Below the pieces are notes generated by a model. The model saw nothing but the letters and a program-made list of their open reading frames with translations, searched no databases and had not been told where the DNA came from. The position numbers were made by a program, and so were the translations under genes. Source: an uncultured Bacilli bacterium (GTDB taxonomy: Bacteria > Bacillota_I > Bacilli_A > RF39 > UBA660). Taken from it: 18,875 nucleotides of DNA. Shown in pieces: positions 8,616 to 14,990 of this stretch. Position 1 is the first letter of the stretch, and each line of letters opens with the position of its first letter. The stretch lies in NCBI GenBank assembly GCA_947626445.1, contig CANQSC010000015.1, forward strand, positions 1-18,875, in the 5' to 3' direction.

Positions 8616-8644
8616 TTGATATTTTACAGTAAAATAGCTATAAT
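8616..8644 (+). promoter_or_regulatory. Strong sigma-70-type promoter for the pilin unit
   Basis: TTGATA (8616-8621) and TATAAT (8639-8644) are separated by 17 bp, which is one mismatch from consensus. It is followed by a near-perfect ribosome binding site, aaaggaggt (8657-8665), before the ATG at 8672. The strength fits abundant major-pilin synthesis. A small inverted repeat (agtgt 8582-8586, acact 8594-8598) just upstream could be an operator, but is weak. Confidence 0.8.
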
Positions 8645-8671
8645 AAAAATATAGATAAAGGAGGTAAAAAA

Positions 8672-8745
8672 ATGAAAGAAGCGACAGGTGAATTAAATAT
8701 AACTGTAATAACAGTAGTAGCAATAGCAGCAATAGCAGCATTCTT
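8672..8745 (+). repeat. 74-nt direct repeat, copy 1 (5' end of pilin 1)
   Basis: Identical base by base to 8942-9015, at an offset of 270. It begins exactly at the start codon and covers the leader and most of the membrane helix; identity stops where the outer domain approaches. It contains a tandem in-frame 9-bp unit (caatagcag twice, 8721-8738). Confidence 0.95.
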
Positions 8746-8932
8746 CTATGCATTTATTTGGCCGGCAATAAAGAATAATTTAAATCGTCAAACTTTATGT
8801 GCGTCTGCTTATGGTTGTGATTCTGCTTGGAAAAATTGCAAAGCATTAGACGCTAGTGGTAAAGAAGTTACTGGTTTAGATTGCAGTGGAGCAAATACTT
8901 CTTCTACACATAATGCTGCAACTCCATCATAA
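8672..8932 (+). CDS. Small pilin 1 (candidate major pilin)
   Basis: An 86-residue protein: M-K-E-A-T-G, then a hydrophobic helix (about 10-30, Ala/Ile/Val-rich), then a short outer domain with four cysteines (L-C-A, G-C-D, N-C-K, D-C-S), enough for two disulfides, and a Ser/Thr/Asn-rich tail. Size and layout resemble Flp-type pilins of Tad systems, but the leader is only about six residues and the Glu at mature position 5 is absent. It is the first gene behind a near-consensus promoter and an excellent RBS, so it is probably the most abundant product. Its first 74 nt are identical to the start of the next gene. The function as pilin is inferred from N-terminal topology, size and Tad context. 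Confidence 0.85.
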   Translation: MKEATGELNITVITVVAIAAIAAFFYAFIWPAIKNNLNRQTLCASAYGCDSAWKNCKALDASGKEVTGLDCSGANTSSTHNAATPS

Positions 8933-8941
8933 GGTTTTAAC

Positions 8942-9015
8942 ATGAAAGAAGCGACAGGTGAATTAAATATAACTGTAATAACAGTAGTAGCAATAGCAGC
9001 AATAGCAGCATTCTT
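8942..9015 (+). repeat. 74-nt direct repeat, copy 2 (5' end of pilin 2)
   Basis: Second copy of the repeat at 8672-8745. The base before it differs (c versus a), and identity ends after the shared ttctt at 9011-9015. Confidence 0.95.
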
Positions 9016-9178
9016 TTATTCATTTATTTGGCCAGCTATAAAAAATAATATGGATAGGCAAACATTATGTTCTTCAGCATATCAATGTAACAAAGAGCGA
9101 ACTGTATGTAAAGCTTTGGATAAAGAAGGGAATCCTCAAACTGTTGATTGCAGTGGAACTAATGTAAATACAAATTAA
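8942..9178 (+). CDS. Small pilin 2
   Basis: A 78-residue paralog of the preceding pilin, with the same leader and helix (first 24 codons identical at DNA level) and the same four-cysteine framework (L-C-S, Q-C-N, V-C-K, D-C-S-G-T), but a diverged outer domain (for example E-R-T-V where the first has S-A-W-K-N) and a shorter tail. Only 9 nt separate it from the previous stop, and the RBS is poor (taagg overlapping the stop), unlike the strong RBS of pilins 1 and 3. It probably depends on coupling to pilin 1 and is made in smaller amount. Function is inferred as for pilin 1. Confidence 0.85.
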   Translation: MKEATGELNITVITVVAIAAIAAFFYSFIWPAIKNNMDRQTLCSSAYQCNKERTVCKALDKEGNPQTVDCSGTNVNTN

Positions 9179-9193
9179 AAAGGAGGTAAAATT

Positions 9194-9424
9194 GTGAAAG
9201 AGGCAACTGGGGAATTAAATATGTCAGTAGTCGTTCTTGTGGCAATAGCAGGCTTAGCTGCCTTTTTCTATTTTACTTTTTGGCCAATGATTAAGAATAA
9301 TATTAATCAAAATACTAATTGTTCAAAGGCTATTTGTAATAAATGTGAGACTGAGCATTGCCAAGATGTTGATTGTCATATGCCAGGTCAAAATACTTAT
9401 TTTAAATGCGTTTGGAAAGGTTAA
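9194..9424 (+). CDS. Small pilin 3 (GTG start)
   Basis: A 76-residue pilin-like protein with the same M-K-E-A-T-G-E-L-N leader and an N-terminal helix (about 10-30, ending F-W-P-M-I-K-N-N-I as in pilins 1 and 2, F-I-W-P-A-I-K-N-N). The outer domain is different and has six cysteines (N-C-S, I-C-N-K-C, H-C-Q, D-C-H, K-C-V), suggesting three disulfides or a metal site. The start is GTG at 9194, supported by the strong RBS aaaggaggt just upstream and by alignment with the other two pilins. The DNA of the leader is diverged, unlike the identical repeat shared by pilins 1 and 2. It could be a minor or specialised subunit. Confidence 0.85.
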   Translation: MKEATGELNMSVVVLVAIAGLAAFFYFTFWPMIKNNINQNTNCSKAICNKCETEHCQDVDCHMPGQNTYFKCVWKG

Positions 9425-9442
9425 TAGAAAAGGGGTATTTAA

Positions 9443-9967
9443 ATGAGAGAAGCAATAGGGGGTACATGGTTATTTCAAATTGTAATTGTTTTTGTATTAC
9501 TCTTTGCTGGTTTTATGTGTTTAACTATTAATCAGTCCAAAGCATTTAATGTTAAAGATAGAATTATTCAAACAATTCAAAGCTATAATGGAATTGATTT
9601 AGAAAGTGAATGCCAAGAGGGTGACACTAATAATCCATTGTGTGATATTTCATCATACTTGATTGATAGTGCATATCGTACTACTGGAGATTGTAATTCA
9701 ATTGGCGATGATGATGGATATACATATGTAGGTTTTAGTAAAGAAGGTAAACAAGCTCAAAAAAATGCAGCTTTTTGCATTGCTAAGATTGTTAGTGGTG
9801 GAATTAGACCTGATAATGATTTCGCAAATGAATTACCAGATTCTGTAGCCTATTATCGGGTTGTAGTATTTTATCAATTAGATTTACCTATTTTTCATGA
9901 TTTATTTAATTTTAGGATCAAAGGTGATACTAAAACAATATATGTAAATGAAGGTGAAGAAGTATGA
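9443..9967 (+). CDS. Larger pilin-like protein A (minor pilin candidate)
   Basis: A 174-residue protein beginning M-R-E-A-I-G-G-T-W-L-F, followed by one membrane helix (about 9-30) and an outer domain of about 140 residues with four cysteines (E-C-Q, L-C-D, D-C-N, F-C-I). The C-terminal part ends in a beta-like segment, Y-R-V-V-V-F-Y-Q-L-D-L-P-I-F, that matches the next protein, so the two are paralogs. RBS aaaagggg sits before the ATG. The stop overlaps the next start by four bases (ATGA), implying coupled translation. A minor pilin or pseudopilin role is inferred from the shared leader and Tad context; no known family was recognised. Confidence 0.85.
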   Translation: MREAIGGTWLFQIVIVFVLLFAGFMCLTINQSKAFNVKDRIIQTIQSYNGIDLESECQEGDTNNPLCDISSYLIDSAYRTTGDCNSIGDDDGYTYVGFSKEGKQAQKNAAFCIAKIVSGGIRPDNDFANELPDSVAYYRVVVFYQLDLPIFHDLFNFRIKGDTKTIYVNEGEEV

Positions 9968-10467
9968 GAACATCAACAGGTAGTATATGGTTAATTGGTT
10001 TAGTTGTAACTTTTATGTTAATATTTGTATCGTTTTTATCATTAACTATTAGTTATAATAAAGTTTTTAAAATAAAAAATGAAACCTTAACTTTTATTGA
10101 AAAATATGAAGGTTTAAAAGAAGGAGATAAAGGATCTATTGCTTTGATAAATAATTATTTACAATATAATAATTATAATACAATGCATTATTGTGAAGAA
10201 GGAGATTATGGATCAAAAAATTTATCTTCTACTAGTTTAGAATTAGTATCAAATAAAAGAGAAAAATATTATTATTGTGTTAGTAAAAGACATACTGAGC
10301 AAAAAAATATGCCTAATTTAAAAGATCGAACAAAATATTCAGTTAAGTTTTTTTATAAATTTAATTTACCAGTTATAGGAGATGTTTTAACTTTTGAGGT
10401 TAGTGGAGAAACTATTGATATTAATTTTCCGACTGATAAATTAGAATATAAATTAAATAAGGAGTGA
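9964..10467 (+). CDS. Larger pilin-like protein B (paralog of A)
   Basis: A 167-residue protein starting M-R-T-S-T-G-S-I-W-L-I, with an N-terminal helix (about 9-30) and an outer domain with two cysteines (Y-C-E, Y-C-V), a possible single disulfide. After the helix the pattern S-Y-N-K-V-F-K-I-K-N matches N-Q-S-K-A-F-N-V-K-D of the preceding protein. Near the end Y-S-V-K-F-F-Y-K-F-N-L-P-V matches Y-R-V-V-V-F-Y-Q-L-D-L-P-I, followed in both by a G-[DE]-T motif. It is co-translated through an ATGA overlap. A and B may form a heterodimeric minor-pilin complex; that is inference from pairing and similarity. Confidence 0.85.
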   Translation: MRTSTGSIWLIGLVVTFMLIFVSFLSLTISYNKVFKIKNETLTFIEKYEGLKEGDKGSIALINNYLQYNNYNTMHYCEEGDYGSKNLSSTSLELVSNKREKYYYCVSKRHTEQKNMPNLKDRTKYSVKFFYKFNLPVIGDVLTFEVSGETIDINFPTDKLEYKLNKE

Positions 10468-10473
10468 ATTATA

Positions 10474-11502
10474 ATGAATGTTAAAGTTGTAAATAAGTAT
10501 GAATCATTATTAAATAATGTTGATGTAGATATTATTAAAAGTATTTCGGGGGTTTATACTCCAGAAGAATTAATTTCTCAATTTAATAATTTCTTTTATA
10601 ATAAGATGATATTAGATATTACAGCAATTAAAGATTATGAAAATATTGCCGTTATTCAAGAATTATCTGTTAATATGGATATGAGTAAAGTTATTATATT
10701 ATTAGATGATTCAGAAGTAGTTAATGATCCTAAATATTTATCAGCTTTAGTGTCAATGGGTATTTATAATTTTACAAGAAATGTAGATGCTGTTAAATTT
10801 TTAATTGATAATCCTAATAGTTATAAAGATGTAGCGCAGTATCATCAATTAAATATGATGATGGGTGCAAGTAATGAAGAAGATGCTCAGCTAACAAAAA
10901 AAGAAAAAAAGTATAAAGAAGAAAAAGAAACTGTTTCAAGTAAATCTATACAAATAATTGGATTAAAAAATGTTACAGAACATGCTGGTAGTACAACATT
11001 AACATATTTATTAAAAAAACAACTTGAAAAAAATTATAAAGTTGTAGCAGTAGAAGTTGATAATAATGATTTTATATATTTAAATGATCGGACATTAATG
11101 AATACTAATCATTTTGAATTACAAAAATTTATATCTTCTCATTATAATAATGATGTTATATTAATAGATTTAAATGAAGAAGGGGCTACTGATTATTGTA
11201 CTGATGTTTTATATTTAATAGAACCTGGTTTAATTAAATTAAATAAATTAATAAGAAAAGATCCACAAATATTTGAAAAATTAAAAGGTAAAAAAATAGT
11301 TCTAAATAGAAGTGTATTAGATAATACTGATGTAGAAGATTTTGAAAATGAATCTAATAGTCAAGTATATTATAATATACCTTATTTAGATGATAAATTA
11401 GATAATCATGTTGAATTAGAATATTTATTACAAAAATTGGGTTTTAATAATGATTCTAGTGGAAATGATAAAAATGGTAAATTATTTAATATATTTAAAT
11501 AA
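10474..11502 (+). CDS. tadZ: TadZ/CpaE-like protein with degenerate P-loop
   Basis: A 342-residue cytoplasmic protein in two parts. Residues about 1-120 have the alternating strand/helix pattern of a response-regulator-like domain (V-I-I-L-L-D-D-S at 73-80). After a charged linker (about 135-155, K/E-rich) comes a ParA/MinD-like domain: I-I-G-L-K-N-V-T-E-H-A-G-S-T-T-L (161-176) sits where the deviant Walker A should be but lacks both lysines, then V-V-A-V-E-V-D, and V-I-L-I-D-L (228-233) as a Walker B-like strand. This two-domain order is that of TadZ/CpaE, which positions Tad pili at the pole or cell surface. Loss of the lysines suggests it binds without normal ATP hydrolysis. It is the last gene of the pilin unit, with RBS aaggag. 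Assignment rests on architecture and context rather than strong motif identity. Confidence 0.7.
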   Translation: MNVKVVNKYESLLNNVDVDIIKSISGVYTPEELISQFNNFFYNKMILDITAIKDYENIAVIQELSVNMDMSKVIILLDDSEVVNDPKYLSALVSMGIYNFTRNVDAVKFLIDNPNSYKDVAQYHQLNMMMGASNEEDAQLTKKEKKYKEEKETVSSKSIQIIGLKNVTEHAGSTTLTYLLKKQLEKNYKVVAVEVDNNDFIYLNDRTLMNTNHFELQKFISSHYNNDVILIDLNEEGATDYCTDVLYLIEPGLIKLNKLIRKDPQIFEKLKGKKIVLNRSVLDNTDVEDFENESNSQVYYNIPYLDDKLDNHVELEYLLQKLGFNNDSSGNDKNGKLFNIFK

Positions 11503-11503
11503 T

Positions 11504-11535
11504 AAACTTTGTGAATATTTTCATAAAGTTTTTTT
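11504..11535 (+). terminator. Rho-independent terminator after tadZ
   Basis: An inverted repeat of about 11 bp with one G-T pair (11504-11514 with 11521-11531, arms aaacttt and aaagttt at the base) has a short A/T loop and a T run to 11535. It ends the pilin unit. Confidence 0.8.
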
Positions 11536-11542
11536 AATCTCA

Positions 11543-11551
11543 TGTTATAAT
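11543..11551 (+). promoter_or_regulatory. Extended -10 promoter for pcrA
   Basis: TGTTATAAT combines a consensus -10 box (11546-11551) with an upstream TG at 11543-11544. No good -35 box is found 17 bp upstream because that space is the terminator, so an extended -10 promoter is likely. The pcrA ATG follows at 11573 with RBS aagagg (11557-11562). Confidence 0.6.
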
Positions 11552-11572
11552 TAGATAAGAGGTTGTGTTAAC

Positions 11573-13660
11573 ATGATAAATTATGATGAATTAAATGAAA
11601 GACAAAAAGAAGCTGTTATGCATGAAGATGGTCCTTGTTTAGTTATTGCTGGGGCTGGTTCTGGTAAAACAAAAGTATTAACAACTCGTATTGCTAATTT
11701 AATATTAAATGGTATACCTGATTATCAAATCCTTGCTATAACTTTTACTAATAAAGCTGCTAAAGAAATGAAAGAAAGGTTAGAATTATTAGTACCCGGT
11801 AATGATGCTTTAGTTGGAACGTTTCATTCTTTTGGGTTAAGAATTATTAGAGAGAATGCTTTAAAGTTAGGGATGGATCGTAATTTTACGATTTTAGATA
11901 GTGATGATGTTTTAAGTTTAATTAAAAAGATTCTTAAAGATAAAGGATATGATAGTAAAGAAATATCTCCTTCTTATATTCGTAATCGAATTAGTTTTAT
12001 TAAAAATGAAATGTTAAGTGAAATAGAGATTGAAAAGTTTTTTAATACGGATATTGAAAAGATTGCTTATGAAATATATAAAGAATATCAATTAAGAATT
12101 AAAAAGAATAATTCAGTTGATTTTGATGATTTACTTGTATTACCGGTTAAATTATTTTTATCTAATAGTGAAGTATTAGAACATTATCAGAATCGTTTTA
12201 AATATATCTTAATAGATGAATATCAAGATACTAATGAAGTACAGTATAAATTAGTTAAATTATTATCTAAAAAATATCAAAATATTTTTGCAGTTGGTGA
12301 TCCTGATCAATCTATTTATATGTTTAGAGGGGCTAATTATAAGAATATTTTAAATTTTGAGAAAGATTTTTTTAATGCTAGAGTTATACCATTAACTGAT
12401 AATTATCGAAGTACTAAGATGATTTTAGATGCTGCTAATAGTGTTATTAAAAATAATAAAGATCGTAAAGATAAAGATTTAGTATCTCATAATGGGGTTG
12501 GTTTTAAAATTAAGTATATGAGAGCTTATGATGAACGTCATGAAATAAAGTTAGTTATTGATGAAATAAATCGTTTATTAGATGAAGGTTTTAAGAAGAA
12601 AGATATAGCTATTTTTTATCGGACTAATGCTCAAGCAAGAGTAGCTGAAGAACAATTTTTAAAAGCTAATATGCCTTATAAAGTTGTAGGAAGTTTTTAT
12701 TTTTATAATCGTAAAGAGATTAAAGATTTAATTTGTTATATGCGTTTAATATTAAATCCTCATGATGATATTTCTTTAAGAAGAGTTATTAATGTTCCTA
12801 AAAGAGGTATTGGTTTAAGTACTATTAATAAATTAGAAGAAACAGCTAGAATTAATAATTGTAGTATGTTTGATGCTATTAATGGTGGTAAAGAATTAGC
12901 GTTTAAAAATTTAATTGAAGAATTAATTATGGATAGTGATTCTTTAAGTTTAACTGAATTAGTTGATGATATTTTAGATAAAAGTGGAATTAAAGAATCA
13001 TTAAATTCCGAAAGTTTAGAAGATGAATTAAGACTTGATAACTTAATGGAATTTAGAAGTATAACAGCTAGTTTTGAAGAACAAACTGGTTCAGTTAATT
13101 TACAAGATTTTTTAGAAGAAATAAGTTTAGTAGCGGATATATCTGAACATAAAGATGAAGATGATGTTGTAACTTTAATGACTCTTCATAGTGCTAAGGG
13201 TCTAGAGTTTGAAGTCGTATTCTTAATTGGTATGGAAGATGGCATATTTCCTCATCAAAATTCCTTTATTGAAGAAGGTGGTTTAGAAGAAGAAAGACGT
13301 TTATGTTATGTTGGTATTACCAGAGCTAAAAAAAGATTATATTTATTGAATGCTAAAAGAAGAATGTTATATGGTCATGAAAATATTAATCTTCCTAGTC
13401 GTTTTATTGATGAAATAGATAATAATTTATTAGAAGTAGATGAAAAGATAATTAATAATAAAAATGATAATTTTGTTATTGAAGATATGTATAATGATGA
13501 TGATACTGATTATAATATTGGTGATACGGTAATGCATACTATCTATGGTAAAGGAGTAGTAGTAGGTGTTGAAAAATCTATTATAACAATTGCTTTTAAT
13601 AAAAATTTTGGAATTAGAAAATTAATGAAAAATCATAAAAGTTTGAAAAAAATATCTTAA
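11573..13660 (+). CDS. pcrA: ATP-dependent DNA helicase PcrA (UvrD/Rep family, SF1A)
   Basis: A 695-residue 3'-5' DNA helicase for repair and plasmid/replication-fork processing. Helicase motifs in order: Q motif L-N-E-R-Q-K-E-A-V (7-15), Walker A G-A-G-S-G-K-T (27-33), Ia I-T-F-T-N-K-A-A (56-63), II I-D-E-Y-Q-D-T (214-220), III G-D-P-D-Q-S-I-Y (242-249), IV N-Y-R-S-T (277-281), V T-L-H-S-A-K-G-L-E-F-E and VI Y-V-G-I-T-R-A-K-K. The C-terminus has the PcrA-type Tudor-like region (I-G-D-T-V-M-H-T-I-Y-G-K-G-V-V), which separates it from Rep. Length is a little below Bacillus PcrA. It starts a probable operon ending in ligA, as in Bacillus, although two genes lie between them here. Confidence 0.97.
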   Translation: MINYDELNERQKEAVMHEDGPCLVIAGAGSGKTKVLTTRIANLILNGIPDYQILAITFTNKAAKEMKERLELLVPGNDALVGTFHSFGLRIIRENALKLGMDRNFTILDSDDVLSLIKKILKDKGYDSKEISPSYIRNRISFIKNEMLSEIEIEKFFNTDIEKIAYEIYKEYQLRIKKNNSVDFDDLLVLPVKLFLSNSEVLEHYQNRFKYILIDEYQDTNEVQYKLVKLLSKKYQNIFAVGDPDQSIYMFRGANYKNILNFEKDFFNARVIPLTDNYRSTKMILDAANSVIKNNKDRKDKDLVSHNGVGFKIKYMRAYDERHEIKLVIDEINRLLDEGFKKKDIAIFYRTNAQARVAEEQFLKANMPYKVVGSFYFYNRKEIKDLICYMRLILNPHDDISLRRVINVPKRGIGLSTINKLEETARINNCSMFDAINGGKELAFKNLIEELIMDSDSLSLTELVDDILDKSGIKESLNSESLEDELRLDNLMEFRSITASFEEQTGSVNLQDFLEEISLVADISEHKDEDDVVTLMTLHSAKGLEFEVVFLIGMEDGIFPHQNSFIEEGGLEEERRLCYVGITRAKKRLYLLNAKRRMLYGHENINLPSRFIDEIDNNLLEVDEKIINNKNDNFVIEDMYNDDDTDYNIGDTVMHTIYGKGVVVGVEKSIITIAFNKNFGIRKLMKNHKSLKKIS

Positions 13661-13680
13661 ATATTAATTTGGGGGTAAAT

Positions 13681-14076
13681 ATGAATAAGAAAAATAATTA
13701 TCAATTAGTTATATATAGAAAAAATAATAATTTAGTTGGAAAGATGTATGAAAATGAAGATAATATTGTATGTCAGTCTAATGATGTTAGTTTTTGGTTA
13801 AATAAATATTATAATGTTATTGATTATATTCAAGATGATAATATATTATGTGTTTATTTTAGTCCATTAATAAATAAATATAAAGCAATGATTATTAAAA
13901 GAAATTATGGTTTTTATAATAAGTATCGAAATGAATTAATTAAAGAAATAGATGGATTAAACTTAGATGATTGTTTGTATCGATTAAATATAAGTCTTGG
14001 TTTGGAAAATGTTAGAAAATTGACTAAGAAGAAGAATGATAGATATTATAAAAGAAAGAAGGATAATAATGAATGA
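13681..14076 (+). CDS. Small hypothetical protein between pcrA and the nucleotidyltransferase
   Basis: No family recognised. The open frame extends to a TTG at 13669, but that triplet forms part of the Shine-Dalgarno run (ggggg, 13671-13675), so the ATG at 13681 is the likely start, giving 131 residues. The protein is soluble, without signal or membrane helix. It has a beta-like start (Y-Q-L-V-I-Y-R-K), a W-L-N-K-Y-Y segment, and a very basic C-terminus (K-K-K-N-D-R-Y-Y-K-R-K-K), suggesting nucleic-acid binding (inference). The stop overlaps the start of the next gene by 8 nt, so it is translated as part of the pcrA-ligA operon and may be a lineage-specific accessory protein. Confidence 0.75.
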   Translation: MNKKNNYQLVIYRKNNNLVGKMYENEDNIVCQSNDVSFWLNKYYNVIDYIQDDNILCVYFSPLINKYKAMIIKRNYGFYNKYRNELIKEIDGLNLDDCLYRLNISLGLENVRKLTKKKNDRYYKRKKDNNE

Positions 14077-14977
14077 TTTAACTTTAGTTGTTATGGCAGC
14101 AGGTATGGGGAGTCGTTTTGGAGGTTTAAAGCAATTAGAACCTGTAGATGAAGATGGAAACTTTTTATTAGATTATTCGGTTTATGATGCTATTAGAGCA
14201 GGTTTTAAAAGAGTTGTTTTGGTTATTAAAGAAGAATTATTAAGTGATTTTGAAAATACAGTTGGTAAAAGATTAGAAGGACATATAGATGTAAAATATG
14301 CTTTTCAAAGAAAAGAAGATATTCCTTATAACAATTTAAGTATTATTAATAAGCGAGAAAAGCCATGGGGAACTACTCAAGCAATATATTGTAGTAAAGA
14401 ATATGTGTCAGGTAGTTTTGCGGTTATTAATGCTGATGATTTTTATGGTTTTAAGGCTTTTAAAGAAGTGGCTGATTTTTTAAAAAATGATAAACAAGAT
14501 TATAATTATGTAGCTATTCCTTATGAATACTCTAAAACGGCTAGTGAATGTGGATCTGTTAAAAGAGGAGTATGTGAAATTGTTGATGGAAAATTAAAAA
14601 AGATAATTGAATGTAGTATCGAAAGAAAAGATAATAAGATTATTGCTTCTCCTTTAGATGGAAGAGAGGCTTTTGAAATAAAAGAAAATACTTTAGTAAG
14701 TATGAATATTTTTGGTTTTAGTAATGATTTTTATGAATTATTAAAAGAAGATATAGAAAAATTTTTTAAACAAAGTGATGAAGATATTTTAAATAATGAA
14801 ATATTATTGCCAGATTGTTTAGAAAAAAATTTAGAAAATGGTACAATAGAAATAGATGTTAAACCAGTAAATAGTGAATGGATAGGGATGACTTACAAAG
14901 AAGATTTACTGTTAGTAAACAAAAAGATTGCTAATTTAAAAGAAGAAGGGAGTTATCCTAAGCATTTATGGGAATAG
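14069..14977 (+). CDS. Sugar-phosphate-type nucleotidyltransferase (NTP_transferase family)
   Basis: The likely start is the ATG at 14069, giving 302 residues; the in-frame ATG at 14036 would place 33 nt of lysine/arginine codons in front of the conserved beta strand and lacks a well-placed RBS, whereas agaagg precedes 14069. The N-terminal nucleotide-binding signature is L-V-V-M-A-A-G-M-G-S-R-F-G-G-L-K-Q-L (6-23). P-W-G-T-T-Q-A (99-105) and N-A-D-D-F (121-125, metal-binding Asp) complete the nucleotidyltransferase core. It should join an NTP to a phosphorylated sugar or related alcohol, making an activated precursor for surface polymers; the substrate cannot be told from sequence. It overlaps the previous gene by 8 nt and lies 13 nt before ligA, an unusual place for this activity. 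Confidence 0.85.
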   Translation: MNDLTLVVMAAGMGSRFGGLKQLEPVDEDGNFLLDYSVYDAIRAGFKRVVLVIKEELLSDFENTVGKRLEGHIDVKYAFQRKEDIPYNNLSIINKREKPWGTTQAIYCSKEYVSGSFAVINADDFYGFKAFKEVADFLKNDKQDYNYVAIPYEYSKTASECGSVKRGVCEIVDGKLKKIIECSIERKDNKIIASPLDGREAFEIKENTLVSMNIFGFSNDFYELLKEDIEKFFKQSDEDILNNEILLPDCLEKNLENGTIEIDVKPVNSEWIGMTYKEDLLLVNKKIANLKEEGSYPKHLWE

Positions 14978-14990
14978 GAGGAAAAAATTA

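Noticed and set aside
8409..8753. 114-codon minus-strand frame spanning the tadC end, terminator and pilin promoter
   Set aside because: Low-complexity Leu/Tyr-rich translation that crosses a terminator and promoter of the + strand; not a credible protein.
13669..13680. TTG start for the small gene after pcrA
   Set aside because: The TTG runs into the G-rich ribosome binding site; the ATG at 13681 is correctly spaced from it.
14036..14068. Longer N-terminus for the nucleotidyltransferase
   Set aside because: Adds 11 charged residues before the conserved first beta strand and lies deeper inside the preceding gene; the ATG at 14069 has the better RBS.
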